A DNA stretch of 57,371 nucleotides, taken from positions 1 to 57,371 of the forward strand of contig DASPLH010000173.1 in the NCBI GenBank assembly GCA_035627675.1, given 5' to 3'. Source of the stretch: DASPLH01 sp035627675. GTDB lineage: Bacteria > Acidobacteriota > Terriglobia > Terriglobales > Acidobacteriaceae. Position 1 is the stretch's first letter. Every line of letters begins with the position of its first letter. Made by a program: the position numbers and the translations under genes. Shown here piece after piece: positions 34,301-42,042 of the stretch. A model generated the notes under the pieces. The model searched no databases, was not told the origin of the DNA, and saw only the letters and a list, made by a program, of their open reading frames with translations.

Positions 34301-34419
34301 GCATCGGTGACGGTACCTTCAATGCGTCCTCCCGCCAACGATTGAGCCAGGCCCATACCGGCCAGCATCAACACGAGGGCGAGCAGACACACGACTTGCT
34401 TTACACGATCGCTGTGCAT
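31387..34419 (-). CDS. Oar-type TonB-dependent receptor
   Basis: A 1010-residue outer-membrane protein. Signal peptide at 1-25 (MHSDRVKQVVCLLALVLMLAGMGLAQ); residues 30-115 form a carboxypeptidase-regulatory/Cna-B-type domain (GRIEGTVTDATGAVVAGASLTAKN); then a plug (DSVQEFQVASNSYSAELGRAGGAVINVVTKSGTN is the hallmark of Oar/acidobacterial receptors) and a 22-strand-like barrel ending in the expected aromatic terminus (VQLGAKVIF). Such receptors import large substrates such as glycans, or act in protease secretion; the substrate is unknown. The promoter lies in the 184-bp gap before the divergent amidase gene. The preceding terminator is strong, so it is expressed alone. Confidence 0.95.
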   Translation of the reverse strand: MHSDRVKQVVCLLALVLMLAGMGLAQSLAGGRIEGTVTDATGAVVAGASLTAKNVATGVTYTALSNDEGLYAFTVLPVGTYQLTAEKQGFSKLTQSNVVVNVGSKVSLDLAFKVAGQAQEVTVTDEAPVIETTRTQVSDTVNEKAINQLPVNGRNFIDFVLLTPGVTKDVRTGDLSFAGQRGTLNSMTVDGADNNNTFFGQTTGRAGSGRAPYQFSQDSVQEFQVASNSYSAELGRAGGAVINVVTKSGTNAYHGTGFWFYRDQALNAYDPIQKLNTKVAGRPVGDKAKYHFNQFGGNVGGPIVKNRAFFFFDYDGQRNTQPNLTTLPIPKTILDAPTTNQQRAITYLSDRADIFNRGLKQDTYLLKSDVVLNQKNQLSARWNRQLFTGLNFENAATNNSIEHTGDSLVRSDTLTTQLTSTLSNSIVNVFRFTYLRDKEPGMANSELPEAQVRQGGTTLLFVGRNSFSPRETTIKRQQYANTITFLAGRHTFKVGADAIVDKILNYFPGNFSGVYTFNSLEDFGLSLSGLCGGNAQPACPGTYQQAFAGTGTTGPETHPDMLQVAGYVQDDYRVAKNLTVNVGLRYDMQSVKQPSVQNPAALAAGYDTSKIDISKNEWAPRLGFAWTPWADGKAVIRGGYGIFYGNTPSIMVGTAHSNNGINVGTYTLPARPYLSDIYTSPTGGTASAPSIYVFQKDFKNPMVQQANLSTEYALTGDMALTLTYQWVKGTHLQRTRDNNLNPATTTSSIVDTVTGQSFAYQRYSSTRPVAAFQRISVFEGNANSAYNGLSAQLRKRFSHNFQASASYTWGHVIDDAPDATAVVPFSSGDDNKIVTYPTNIALDRASGSNDVRHRFVASYIWDLNYGKNLPAAVRWITSGWQWSGIFAAQTGQPYSAVVNGDLNNDGNRNDRVPGTGRNQFRLPATWTYDPRILRTITIPGREGLSMQLFAEAFNLFNRTNVTGVRNVQYALQSNGTLKLQNQTSAATQYFGMPTGTSGQRIVQLGAKVIF

Positions 34420-34603
34420 CTTTTCGGTTCTCCAGAAGTTTTGGGCGTGAACCCAACGACTGCATTGATGTGGGAATCACCGAAAAGATTAGCAGAGTAG
34501 ATGCTGGTGTTTGCCGATGTTGTTCGCCGTAACTCGCGGAGTCCGACCAAAGTGCCAGGTATTGCATCGAATTCGGTGCAAGTGCAGGGCGTAAACTGAT
34601 CCC
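34420..34603. promoter_or_regulatory. Divergent promoter region, receptor and amidase
   Basis: A 184-bp gap between two outward-reading genes. It is relatively AT-rich and must hold both promoters; no operator could be identified. Confidence 0.35.
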
Positions 34604-35950
34604 ATGCGCGAGCCCTGCTGGCTCTCCATCGCCGAACTCGCTCGCGGTTATCGCGAGCGTCGCTTCTCCGCCGAAGGCATCACCCGCGCTTGTCTCGAAC
34701 GCATCGCGCGGCTCGAGCCCACGCTGAACGCTTTCATCGCGGTCACTGCGGACCTCGCGCTCGCTCAGGCTCGCAGGGCAGATGAGGAATTCAAGGCTGG
34801 GCACTGGCGCGGCCCGCTGCACGGCGTCCCCGTCGCGCTCAAGGACCTGATCGACGTCGCCAGCGTTGCAACCACCGCCGCGAGCCGCGTGCTGCAATCC
34901 AATGTCGCCGTAGCCAACGCCGAACTCGTGACGCGACTTCAGGACGCAGGCGCAATCATCGTCGGCAAGAACAACCTGCACGAGTTTGCCTATGGCGGAA
35001 GCGGCGTCGTCAGCGCCCACGGACCGTCGCGCAATCCCTGGGATACGGCGCGCATCACTGGCGGCTCATCGTCGGGATCGGCCGCAGCGGTTGCCGCCGG
35101 CTGTTGCTACGCGGCCATTGGCTCCGACACGGCTGGTTCCATACGCCTTCCGGCGGCGATGTGCGGAGTGGTAGGCCTGAAGCCGACTTATGGCGCGGTC
35201 TCCCTGCGCGGTGTCGTGCCGCTCTCTCCATCGCTCGACCACGTTGGACCGATCACACGCACCGTTGGCGACGCGCGCCTGGTATTCGAAGCCATGAGGG
35301 ATGGAGCCGCCAACGCAAGCAATGGCCCCGTGCGCCTGGGAGTCGCGCGGGCGTACTTCACGGATGGAGTCCAGCCCGACGTGCAGCAGGCGTTCGAGTC
35401 AGCCGTGGCGGTTGCCGCCCGGTTCCTTGGCGGGGAAGCGGTGGACGTTGACGTGCCCGTGGACGACAACCGCGACTTGCAGAAGGGCGAGTCGTACCAG
35501 GTGCACCGGCAGTACCTCGCGAATCCCGAACTCTACGATCCCGAGACGCTGCGCCGCATTCGCACGGGCGAAGACATCGCAGTCGAACGCATCGTGGAAT
35601 TGCGGCTCGCGCTCGAGGAGTTCAGGCGCGCGTCCCTTCGGGTCTTCGACCGCGTGGACGTAATCGCGACGCCGGCCACGCCGCTGGTCGCACCCAGGCT
35701 CGAAGATCTCCAGGGAAAGCCCGAACTGAGGCCGGCGGAAATCCTCATGCTTCGCAACACAAGGCCGTTCAATGTGCTCGGATGGCCGGCCATCAGCGTG
35801 CCGTGCGGCTTGAGCAGCGAAGGGATGCCGGTTGGATTGCAACTGGCAGCGGCTCCGGCGAACGAAAGCATGCTGCTGAGCGTTGCGGAACGCTTCGAGG
35901 CCGCAGCGGGATTCCACTTCGTGCCAACACCCCTGCGCTCGGGCGCCTGA
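34604..35950 (+). CDS. Amidase-signature family hydrolase
   Basis: A 448-residue amidase with the complete catalytic triad: Lys80 in VALKDLID, cis-Ser155 in GGSSSGS and nucleophile Ser179 in GSDTAGS. It is shorter than GatA and there are no gatB/gatC neighbours, so it is more likely a stand-alone amide or ester hydrolase than the Glu-tRNA amidotransferase subunit. No signal peptide. The gene reads away from the TonB receptor and towards the two-component genes. Substrate unknown. Confidence 0.93.
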   Translation: MREPCWLSIAELARGYRERRFSAEGITRACLERIARLEPTLNAFIAVTADLALAQARRADEEFKAGHWRGPLHGVPVALKDLIDVASVATTAASRVLQSNVAVANAELVTRLQDAGAIIVGKNNLHEFAYGGSGVVSAHGPSRNPWDTARITGGSSSGSAAAVAAGCCYAAIGSDTAGSIRLPAAMCGVVGLKPTYGAVSLRGVVPLSPSLDHVGPITRTVGDARLVFEAMRDGAANASNGPVRLGVARAYFTDGVQPDVQQAFESAVAVAARFLGGEAVDVDVPVDDNRDLQKGESYQVHRQYLANPELYDPETLRRIRTGEDIAVERIVELRLALEEFRRASLRVFDRVDVIATPATPLVAPRLEDLQGKPELRPAEILMLRNTRPFNVLGWPAISVPCGLSSEGMPVGLQLAAAPANESMLLSVAERFEAAAGFHFVPTPLRSGA

Positions 35951-36158
35951 ATCGCTTCCGCTGGCTGGAGCTGCTTTTCATCGGCGAATACGCCACCGGC
36001 AGCCACGTTCATCTGCCTTATTAAACCGGGAAGCGTGAGCCGGAGTTCGACTCGTCATCGACGAAAAGGACATTCGGATCTTCCCTGGATACGCCGAACT
36101 GTGTCAACCGCACGGATCTCCCGCGCCCTGCACGTTCGCAAGGCGCGGTGACGCTGAA

Positions 36159-36824
36159 CTACTGGTTTACGGGAATCTTGATGATTTTTTTCTGGATTGC
36201 GTAAGTAACCAGCTGGGCCTTGTTGTGGATGTCGAGCTTGCGCATGAGGTTAAACTTATGCGCCTCCACGGTCTTGACCGAAAGTCCGAGCAGCACGGCG
36301 ATCTCCTTCACCGAGTTGCCTTCCGCCAGCAGCTTGAGTATCTCGCGTTCACGCGGCGTCAGGGTCGAGATGCGAGGACGCATCTTCTGATCGCGTACGC
36401 GTGCGCGGAAGTCCTCGACCAGTTTGCCGAGCACCTGCGAGCTCAGGTACTTGCCGCCCTTGTAGACGTCGCGAATCGCGGTCAGCAGTTGCGGGGCGGG
36501 AGTGTCTTTCAGCACGTATCCCGCGGCACCGACTTCCAGGCACTGCACGAGGTAGTCCTCGTCCTCATACATCGTCAGGAAGAGCACCTTCGTCTCGGGG
36601 CGGTTCTTCTTCACGTGGCGTGCGGCCTCAAAGGACGAAAGCCCTGGCATGCCGATGTCCATCAGCACGATGTCGGGACGCAGTTCGCGTGCCTTCTCCA
36701 CGGCATCGCCGGCATCCGGCGACTCGCCAATCACTTCGAAATCGCTTTCACTCTCGAGCAGACGCCGAACGCCTTGACGGAACAGCGTGTGATCATCCAC
36801 CAGCAAACATCTGATCTTTGGCAT
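36159..36824 (-). CDS. NarL-type response regulator
   Basis: A 221-residue regulator: receiver domain (MPKIRCLLVDDHTLFRQG; phosphoacceptor Asp56 in IVLMDIGMPG) followed by a LuxR-type HTH (LTPREREILKLLAEGNSVKEIAVLLGLSVKTVEAHKFNLMRKLDIHN) at about 155-210. The ATG at 36824 has TAGGAG upstream; a TTG two codons earlier is also in frame. The stop codon of the upstream kinase gene forms part of this ribosome-binding site, so the two are translationally coupled. Confidence 0.94.
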   Translation of the reverse strand: MPKIRCLLVDDHTLFRQGVRRLLESESDFEVIGESPDAGDAVEKARELRPDIVLMDIGMPGLSSFEAARHVKKNRPETKVLFLTMYEDEDYLVQCLEVGAAGYVLKDTPAPQLLTAIRDVYKGGKYLSSQVLGKLVEDFRARVRDQKMRPRISTLTPREREILKLLAEGNSVKEIAVLLGLSVKTVEAHKFNLMRKLDIHNKAQLVTYAIQKKIIKIPVNQ

Positions 36825-36833
36825 AGCCAACTC

Positions 36834-38507
36834 CTAGTCGGTTGTACCCGTCTCCGCCAGGGAGGGGGGAGTGACAACGCGCGAGGGACCGGGCGAAATC
36901 GGTCTCGCCGCGTCCGCCTCCTGCGCACTGTCACGGATGGGAGCAGGCACGGCAACCGTGATCCGTGTGCCCTGTCCCTTTCGCGAACTCAGTTTCAACG
37001 TCCCGCCCAGCGTACTGACACGTTCGCGCATGCCCGCCAGGCCAAAGCTTCGACGCGAAGGACTGGCGGTAGCCGATATACCGACTCCGTCGTCCTCGAC
37101 CGTCAAGGTCAGAATGCCGTCTTCGCGGCTCATCTGAATGTTTACCGACTTGGCTTGCGCATGCTTGGCCACGTTGTGCAGCGACTCCTGCACGACACGG
37201 TAGATGGCAGCCTCGACTTCCGGCGCCAGCCGTCCTATATCGTCCGAAATCGCTACTCGCGCGTGTACGCCGGCCGTGCGCGCCAAATCTTTCGCTTCCT
37301 TCCGGATCGCAGCCACCAGGCCCAACTCCTGCAACACGAGCGGAGAGAGGCGCGCGATGATTCGCCGGATGCCGTCGATCGTTCTGTCCACGACTTCGAA
37401 CAGCTCCTGGATTTTCCCCTTCGCCGTTCGAGAGGTGACGGAACTCTCCAGCATTCCGAGATACAGGCGGATGACCATCAGCGCCTGCCCCGTCTCATCG
37501 TGCAACTCGCGGCTGATGCGCTTGCGTTCGTCTTCCTGCGCTTTCAACAGGTGGCCGCTGAGCTCCACGATGCGCGCCTCGCGCTCGCGCAGAGCGTCGG
37601 TCATGCGCGCGCGGTCGATGGCAAGCGCGGAGCGGTCGGCCAGTGCGCGGAACAGATCTTTCTCGGTCGGGAGCCACGTGTACGGCTTCTCGAAACCGAT
37701 GATCAGCACCCCTATGACCTGCTCGTTGACTTTCAGCGGCATGCCCCAGAGCGCCTTCGCGTATCCGCGCAGCGCCGGGTTCAGAACCCCGTGCGATTGC
37801 GCAAGGTCGGGGAGGATGGCCGCTTCGCCGGTCTCCGCGATCTCTCCGGAGAAACCTTGTCCGAGGGCGATGTTCACGTCGTTGGGCAGCCCCTCGCTGA
37901 AGCCTACCGAAGCCTGAACGTGCAGCTTGCGCGTCTCCGGATCCAGCAGCAGCACCAGCCCGACCGTGGCCCGGAAGATCCTGGTCGTAATTTCGAGCAC
38001 GCGTTCGAGCAGCGCAGACGTATCGCGCGCCGAAAGTTCGGCGTCGAGCGCCTGGAGCAGGGCGTCGCTTGCGTTCTTCTGGGTGTCGAAATACGCGCCC
38101 GAAACGGTGATGAAGCTGATGGAGGCCAGCGATTCCAGGGCCGCCATGATCTCAAACCGGCGCTCGGCAAATGTGGATTCGATGTAGGGCTCGCACAGCT
38201 CCAGGTAGATTTCCATGGACCGCGCCACCGCCCGTGTATCCACGTTCAACTTGGCGAGACGCGCGCCGTAGTACTGCACGTTTTCGAGGAATGCCTGGAA
38301 GTCCGACTGGCTGAAAATCGTGAACCCGACGCCCAGGTTCAAGCGCTCCAGCGCCACCATTGCGCGGCCTTCAAAATCGAATTCCTGGAAAATGCGCTGC
38401 CGCCATGCCGAGTTGATCTCACCCTGGTGCGGGTGCAGAGCTGCTACCGCGTCCAGGATAGGGCCCCTCGCGGTCTCTTTGATCGGCAGCAGGTGCGCGG
38501 ACAACAT
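36834..38507 (-). CDS. GAF-containing sensor histidine kinase (HisKA_3 type)
   Basis: A 557-residue cytoplasmic kinase without membrane helices. Residues 1-150 are helical and of no family I can name (they contain AWRQRIFQEFDFEGRAMVALERLNLG). A GAF domain follows at about 160-300, then a HisKA_3 dimerisation segment (DERKRISRELHDETGQALMVIRLYLG; His336) and a HATPase domain (440-540) with ESLHNVAKHAQAK and VEDDGVGIS motifs. This is a NarX/DegS-type kinase paired with the NarL-type regulator downstream. The ATG at 38507 is preceded by AAGGAG. The signal is presumably a soluble ligand bound by the GAF domain. Confidence 0.92.
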   Translation of the reverse strand: MLSAHLLPIKETARGPILDAVAALHPHQGEINSAWRQRIFQEFDFEGRAMVALERLNLGVGFTIFSQSDFQAFLENVQYYGARLAKLNVDTRAVARSMEIYLELCEPYIESTFAERRFEIMAALESLASISFITVSGAYFDTQKNASDALLQALDAELSARDTSALLERVLEITTRIFRATVGLVLLLDPETRKLHVQASVGFSEGLPNDVNIALGQGFSGEIAETGEAAILPDLAQSHGVLNPALRGYAKALWGMPLKVNEQVIGVLIIGFEKPYTWLPTEKDLFRALADRSALAIDRARMTDALREREARIVELSGHLLKAQEDERKRISRELHDETGQALMVIRLYLGMLESSVTSRTAKGKIQELFEVVDRTIDGIRRIIARLSPLVLQELGLVAAIRKEAKDLARTAGVHARVAISDDIGRLAPEVEAAIYRVVQESLHNVAKHAQAKSVNIQMSREDGILTLTVEDDGVGISATASPSRRSFGLAGMRERVSTLGGTLKLSSRKGQGTRITVAVPAPIRDSAQEADAARPISPGPSRVVTPPSLAETGTTD

Positions 38508-38860
38508 GCACTCCTTAGATGCGCAAGTGGCTGGAATTTCGGCGCTTAGGTGAATGGCGGGTAACGGCGTTACCACTTCGTTAACCTGAGTTGCTTCGTA
38601 TTTTAACCCGGAAACTTAGGGTTTCATCCGGGTATTCTGGATAAATTTTACCTATTAATAACTACTGTACGTAATGCGACATAGCCGTTTTTATGCAGCA
38701 GTACCGGTGCAGTTCGGCAACTCTGCGTATTAAGCGGGAGTAAAGCGCCGGTTCGCGGGACGGCGACATCCATCGGCTACAATCCAGCAATGCGCGGCGT
38801 CGGCTGTTGAGGAACACGCGCACAGAACTTTTGCACTCGATTCCGGAGTCCACGAACCCG
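38508..38860. promoter_or_regulatory. AT-rich intergenic region before aroC
   Basis: A 353-bp gap between the divergent kinase and aroC genes. The part 38580-38690 is markedly AT-rich (runs such as TAAATTTTACCTATTAATAACTACTG), consistent with promoters; no operator or riboswitch was recognised. Confidence 0.45.
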
Positions 38861-40039
38861 ATGCTCGGTTTCAGCACAGCAGGAGAGTCCCACGGCGAGG
38901 CGCTGGTCGCCATGCTGACCGGAATGCCTGCCGGTCTGCCTATTTCCCGGCAGTTCGTTGACCGTGAGCTGTGGCGTCGTCAGCAGGGCTTCGGACGCGG
39001 CGGCCGCATGAAGATCGAGACCGACACCGCGCGCTTCCTGTCGGGGGTGCGGCACGGCAAGACCATCGGCTCGCCGATCGCCATTCTGATCGCCAACCGC
39101 GATTGGGCGAATTGGGAGCAATCGCTTCCGGTGGAAACCGGCGACCCTTCGCAACATCGCCCCGTGACCTCGCCCAGGCCCGGACACGCCGACCTGGCCG
39201 GCGCGTTGAAGTACAACCTGCCCGAGGCTCGTTACGTGCTGGAGCGTGCATCGGCGCGTGAGTCCGCGGCGCGCGTAGCCGCCGGAGCCGTCGCGAAGCT
39301 GCTGCTGCGCGAGTTGGGGATTGAGGTGCTCAGCCACGTCCGACGGGTGGGGCAAGCGAGCTTGCGGCGCAACGTAACCTGGGACGAGATCGCAGCGCTG
39401 TCTGCCAGGGACGAGATTGTGCTCAACTGCGCCGAAGATGAGACCGAGCAGAAGATGAAGGCCGAGGTGGAAGCCGTGCTGCGTACCGGCGACACCGTGG
39501 GCGGCGTGTTCGAGGTGGTCGCGCACAACGTGCCGCCGGGATTGGGGACCTACGCGCATTGGTCCGACCGGCTGGATGCGCGGCTGGCTTCGGCCGTGAT
39601 GTCCTTGCAAGCGGTCAAGGCCGTGGAGATCGGCGATGGCGTGATGGCCGCTCAGTCCGCCGGCTCTGCTGTTCACGACGAGATCGGATACCGTCGTGAC
39701 GCAAGCGACACGTTTACCGGTTTCACCCGCGCCTCGAACCACGCGGGAGGCATTGAAGGGGGCGTCTCCAACGGCAGCGACGTGATCGTTCGCGGTTACC
39801 TCAAGCCGATCTCCACGCTTCGCAGGCCGCTCGCTTCCGTCGATTTCGCCACGCGCGAGCCCGTCAAGGCCGCCTACGAGCGCAGCGACGTGTGTGTCGT
39901 TCCTGCCGCCGGTGTTGCGGCTGAAGCCATGGTGGCGATTACAATCGCAGCGGCTGCCCTCGAGAAATTCGGCGGCGACTCCGTGGATGAATTTAGAAGA
40001 AACTTCGAAGGCTATCGCGAGCAGTTGCGGAGCTACTAG
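38861..40039 (+). CDS. aroC: Chorismate synthase
   Basis: A 392-residue enzyme converting EPSP to chorismate with reduced FMN, the last common step of aromatic amino-acid biosynthesis. Family signatures are complete: GESHGEALVAMLTGMPAGLPI, RRQQGFGRGGRMKIETD, RPGHADLAGALKYNLPEARYVLERASARESAARVAAGAVAK, and GGIEGGVSNGSDVIVRGYLKPISTL. CGGAG lies upstream of the ATG. It heads the transcript that continues into def. No other aro genes are present. Confidence 0.96.
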   Translation: MLGFSTAGESHGEALVAMLTGMPAGLPISRQFVDRELWRRQQGFGRGGRMKIETDTARFLSGVRHGKTIGSPIAILIANRDWANWEQSLPVETGDPSQHRPVTSPRPGHADLAGALKYNLPEARYVLERASARESAARVAAGAVAKLLLRELGIEVLSHVRRVGQASLRRNVTWDEIAALSARDEIVLNCAEDETEQKMKAEVEAVLRTGDTVGGVFEVVAHNVPPGLGTYAHWSDRLDARLASAVMSLQAVKAVEIGDGVMAAQSAGSAVHDEIGYRRDASDTFTGFTRASNHAGGIEGGVSNGSDVIVRGYLKPISTLRRPLASVDFATREPVKAAYERSDVCVVPAAGVAAEAMVAITIAAAALEKFGGDSVDEFRRNFEGYREQLRSY

Positions 40040-40158
40040 TGGTTTGGAGCGGGTATCCGCGAAGGCGCGGCCGCTCCGGGCATGCCGTTCGCGAGCCCGG
40101 TCTAAGATGAAGCTTGCAGCATCTCCCCGGATCTGACGAAGAGTACCAACGACCAAAG

Positions 40159-40671
40159 ATGATCTATCCCATCGTGAAATATGGCGACCCGGTGCTGGAG
40201 ATTCCGGCGAAACCGGTGACCGAATTCGACGGCAAATTGCAAAAACTCGTGGACGACATGTTCGAGTCCATGTACGCGGCTCAAGGAGTTGGACTCGCGG
40301 CTCCACAGATCGGCATCTCGCTCCGCCTTGCCGTCATCGATATCACTTTCAAAGAGGATCCGTCAGCGAAGCTCGTGCTGGCGAACCCGCAGATCATTAA
40401 GATCGAAGGCCGGCAGGCCGGAGGCGAAGGATGCCTGTCCATTCCCGATTTTCGCGAGAATGTCTCGCGCGGGAAGCGCGTGACGGTGCGCGCGCAGGAC
40501 ATCCATGGCAACTGGTTCGAGAAGACCGGCGAAGATCTCCTGGCCCGTGCCTTCCAGCATGAGACAGATCATCTCGACGGCAAGCTGTACATCGCACACA
40601 TCAGCGCGCTGAAACGCGACTTGATGAAGCGGAAGATCCGGAAGCTTCAAAAGCTGGGCGAGTGGGGCTGA
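40159..40671 (+). CDS. def: Peptide deformylase
   Basis: A 170-residue iron peptide deformylase with all three motifs: GVGLAAPQ (43-50), EGCLS (Cys92 ligand) and HETDH (His134 and His138 ligands, Glu catalytic). It removes formyl groups from nascent proteins. The ATG at 40159 begins MIYPIVKYGDPVLEIPAKPV, the normal start of the family. It stands 119 bp after aroC and 40 bp before the DUF6572-like gene. Confidence 0.96.
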   Translation: MIYPIVKYGDPVLEIPAKPVTEFDGKLQKLVDDMFESMYAAQGVGLAAPQIGISLRLAVIDITFKEDPSAKLVLANPQIIKIEGRQAGGEGCLSIPDFRENVSRGKRVTVRAQDIHGNWFEKTGEDLLARAFQHETDHLDGKLYIAHISALKRDLMKRKIRKLQKLGEWG

Positions 40672-40711
40672 GTACTCGATTTTCGGCAACGCCTGTTTGT
40701 ACGGAGTCTGA

Positions 40712-41041
40712 ATGGCGCTCGAAGAGATCGACCGCATCGATTCAGTAACAATCGACCGCCTTACCGAGGAAGTAGTACTTGCCATCGACGATGGCATGGA
40801 CTGGAGTGCCAGCGGCCAGCACTGCAACTACCTGCAACGCAAGATCAACCGCTACGTCGCTTTCGTCGAGAGCGGCGAGATGGCCGAGCAGTACCCCGAG
40901 CTGGAGAACCGTCTCGTCCGCATAGAGGTCACGATGCGCCACCAGCCCGACGAAGCATCCACGGCATTCCTGATGGATGCCAAGTCCGTGCTGGAAGACG
41001 CCGGTGTGCGCTTCCGCTGGGCAGTGCTGCCGGTCGTTTAA
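40712..41041 (+). CDS. DUF6572-like small protein in the def-fmt operon
   Basis: A 109-residue protein with the pattern of DUF6572: an N-terminal EEIDRIDSV segment, the LAIDDGMDWS strand-turn, HCNYLQRKINRYVAFVESGEM helix, and a C-terminal beta strand with VRIEVTMRHQPDEAS. No catalytic residues known. It lies between def and fmt with gaps of 40 and 48 bp, so it is co-transcribed with translation-initiation genes; a role in that pathway is only inference. Confidence 0.75.
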   Translation: MALEEIDRIDSVTIDRLTEEVVLAIDDGMDWSASGQHCNYLQRKINRYVAFVESGEMAEQYPELENRLVRIEVTMRHQPDEASTAFLMDAKSVLEDAGVRFRWAVLPVV

Positions 41042-41089
41042 CCGGCAAACGCGCAACGCAGCACTCCTCTCTCCCGCTAAAATACATCC

Positions 41090-42025
41090 GTGAAGATCGT
41101 CTTCTGCGGAACTCCCATGTTCGCCGTGCCGACGCTCGATGCGCTGGTGCGCGCCGGGCACCATGTGCCATTGGTCGTGACGCAACCCGACCGGCCCAAA
41201 GGGCGCGGCATGGAGCTGTCGCTCACGCCCGTGAAGCAGAAGGCGATGGAACTCGGGCTCGCGGTCGTTCAACCCGAAAAGATCAGGAACAACTCCGAGT
41301 TCCGCGCGCAGTTGGAGTCCCTCGCCCCGGACGCAATCGTTGTCGTGGGCTACGGGCGCATCATCCCGCGGTGGATGCTCGATCTTCCGCGCTTCGGAAA
41401 CATCAACCTGCATGCATCGCTGCTCCCGAGATATCGCGGCGCAGCGCCCATCCAATGGGCCATCGCCAGCGGTGAGCGCGTCACCGGGAACACCACCATG
41501 TTGCTCAACGAGGGACTCGACACCGGCGACATCCTGCTTCAGCGCGAGATGGAAATCGCGGCGGAAGACACGAGCGTGACGCTGGCCCCAAGGCTTGCCG
41601 CCATGGGCGCCGAACTCACGGTAGAAACCCTCGCCGGCCTGGAGCGCGGAAGCATCCGGCCCCAGCCGCAGGACGATTCGCAAGCGACGCTTGCGCCGAT
41701 CCTGAAGAAGGAGGACGGGCGCGTCGATTTCTCGCGGGCCGCGGAGCAGGTATCCTCTCGGCTGCGTGGTTTTCAGCCCTGGCCGGGCGCATTCACCAGC
41801 TTTCGAGGCAAGCAACTGACGCTGCACTCTCTCCGTCCGCTGCCGAGCGGCGAAACCATCCTGCAGCCGGGTGAACTCGCGGTCGAATGCGATCGTCTGA
41901 TAGCCGGGTGCGCCAACCAGAGCGCAATCGAAATCGCCGAACTGCAACCGGAAGGCAAGCGCCGCATGAGTGCCCGCGAGTTCATCAACGGATATCAGCC
42001 CAAGCCTGGCGAGCGGCTCGGCTAG
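41090..42025 (+). CDS. fmt: Methionyl-tRNA formyltransferase
   Basis: A 311-residue enzyme that formylates initiator Met-tRNA with 10-formyl-THF. It starts at GTG (VKIVFCGTPMFAVPTLDALV). The conserved Asn-His-Asp catalytic elements are in GNINLHASLLPRYRGAAPIQWAIASGE and NEGLDTGDILLQ, and the C-terminal domain for tRNA binding is present (SRAAEQVSSRLRGFQPWPGAFT). It is 17 bp before rsmB and shares the def-fmt-rsmB order of many bacteria. Confidence 0.96.
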   Translation: MKIVFCGTPMFAVPTLDALVRAGHHVPLVVTQPDRPKGRGMELSLTPVKQKAMELGLAVVQPEKIRNNSEFRAQLESLAPDAIVVVGYGRIIPRWMLDLPRFGNINLHASLLPRYRGAAPIQWAIASGERVTGNTTMLLNEGLDTGDILLQREMEIAAEDTSVTLAPRLAAMGAELTVETLAGLERGSIRPQPQDDSQATLAPILKKEDGRVDFSRAAEQVSSRLRGFQPWPGAFTSFRGKQLTLHSLRPLPSGETILQPGELAVECDRLIAGCANQSAIEIAELQPEGKRRMSAREFINGYQPKPGERLG

Positions 42026-42042
42026 ATCTCAGCGCCTTCATC

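Noticed and set aside
34604..35950. GatA subunit of Glu-tRNA amidotransferase
   Set aside because: Catalytic triad fits the whole amidase family and no gatB/gatC genes are adjacent.
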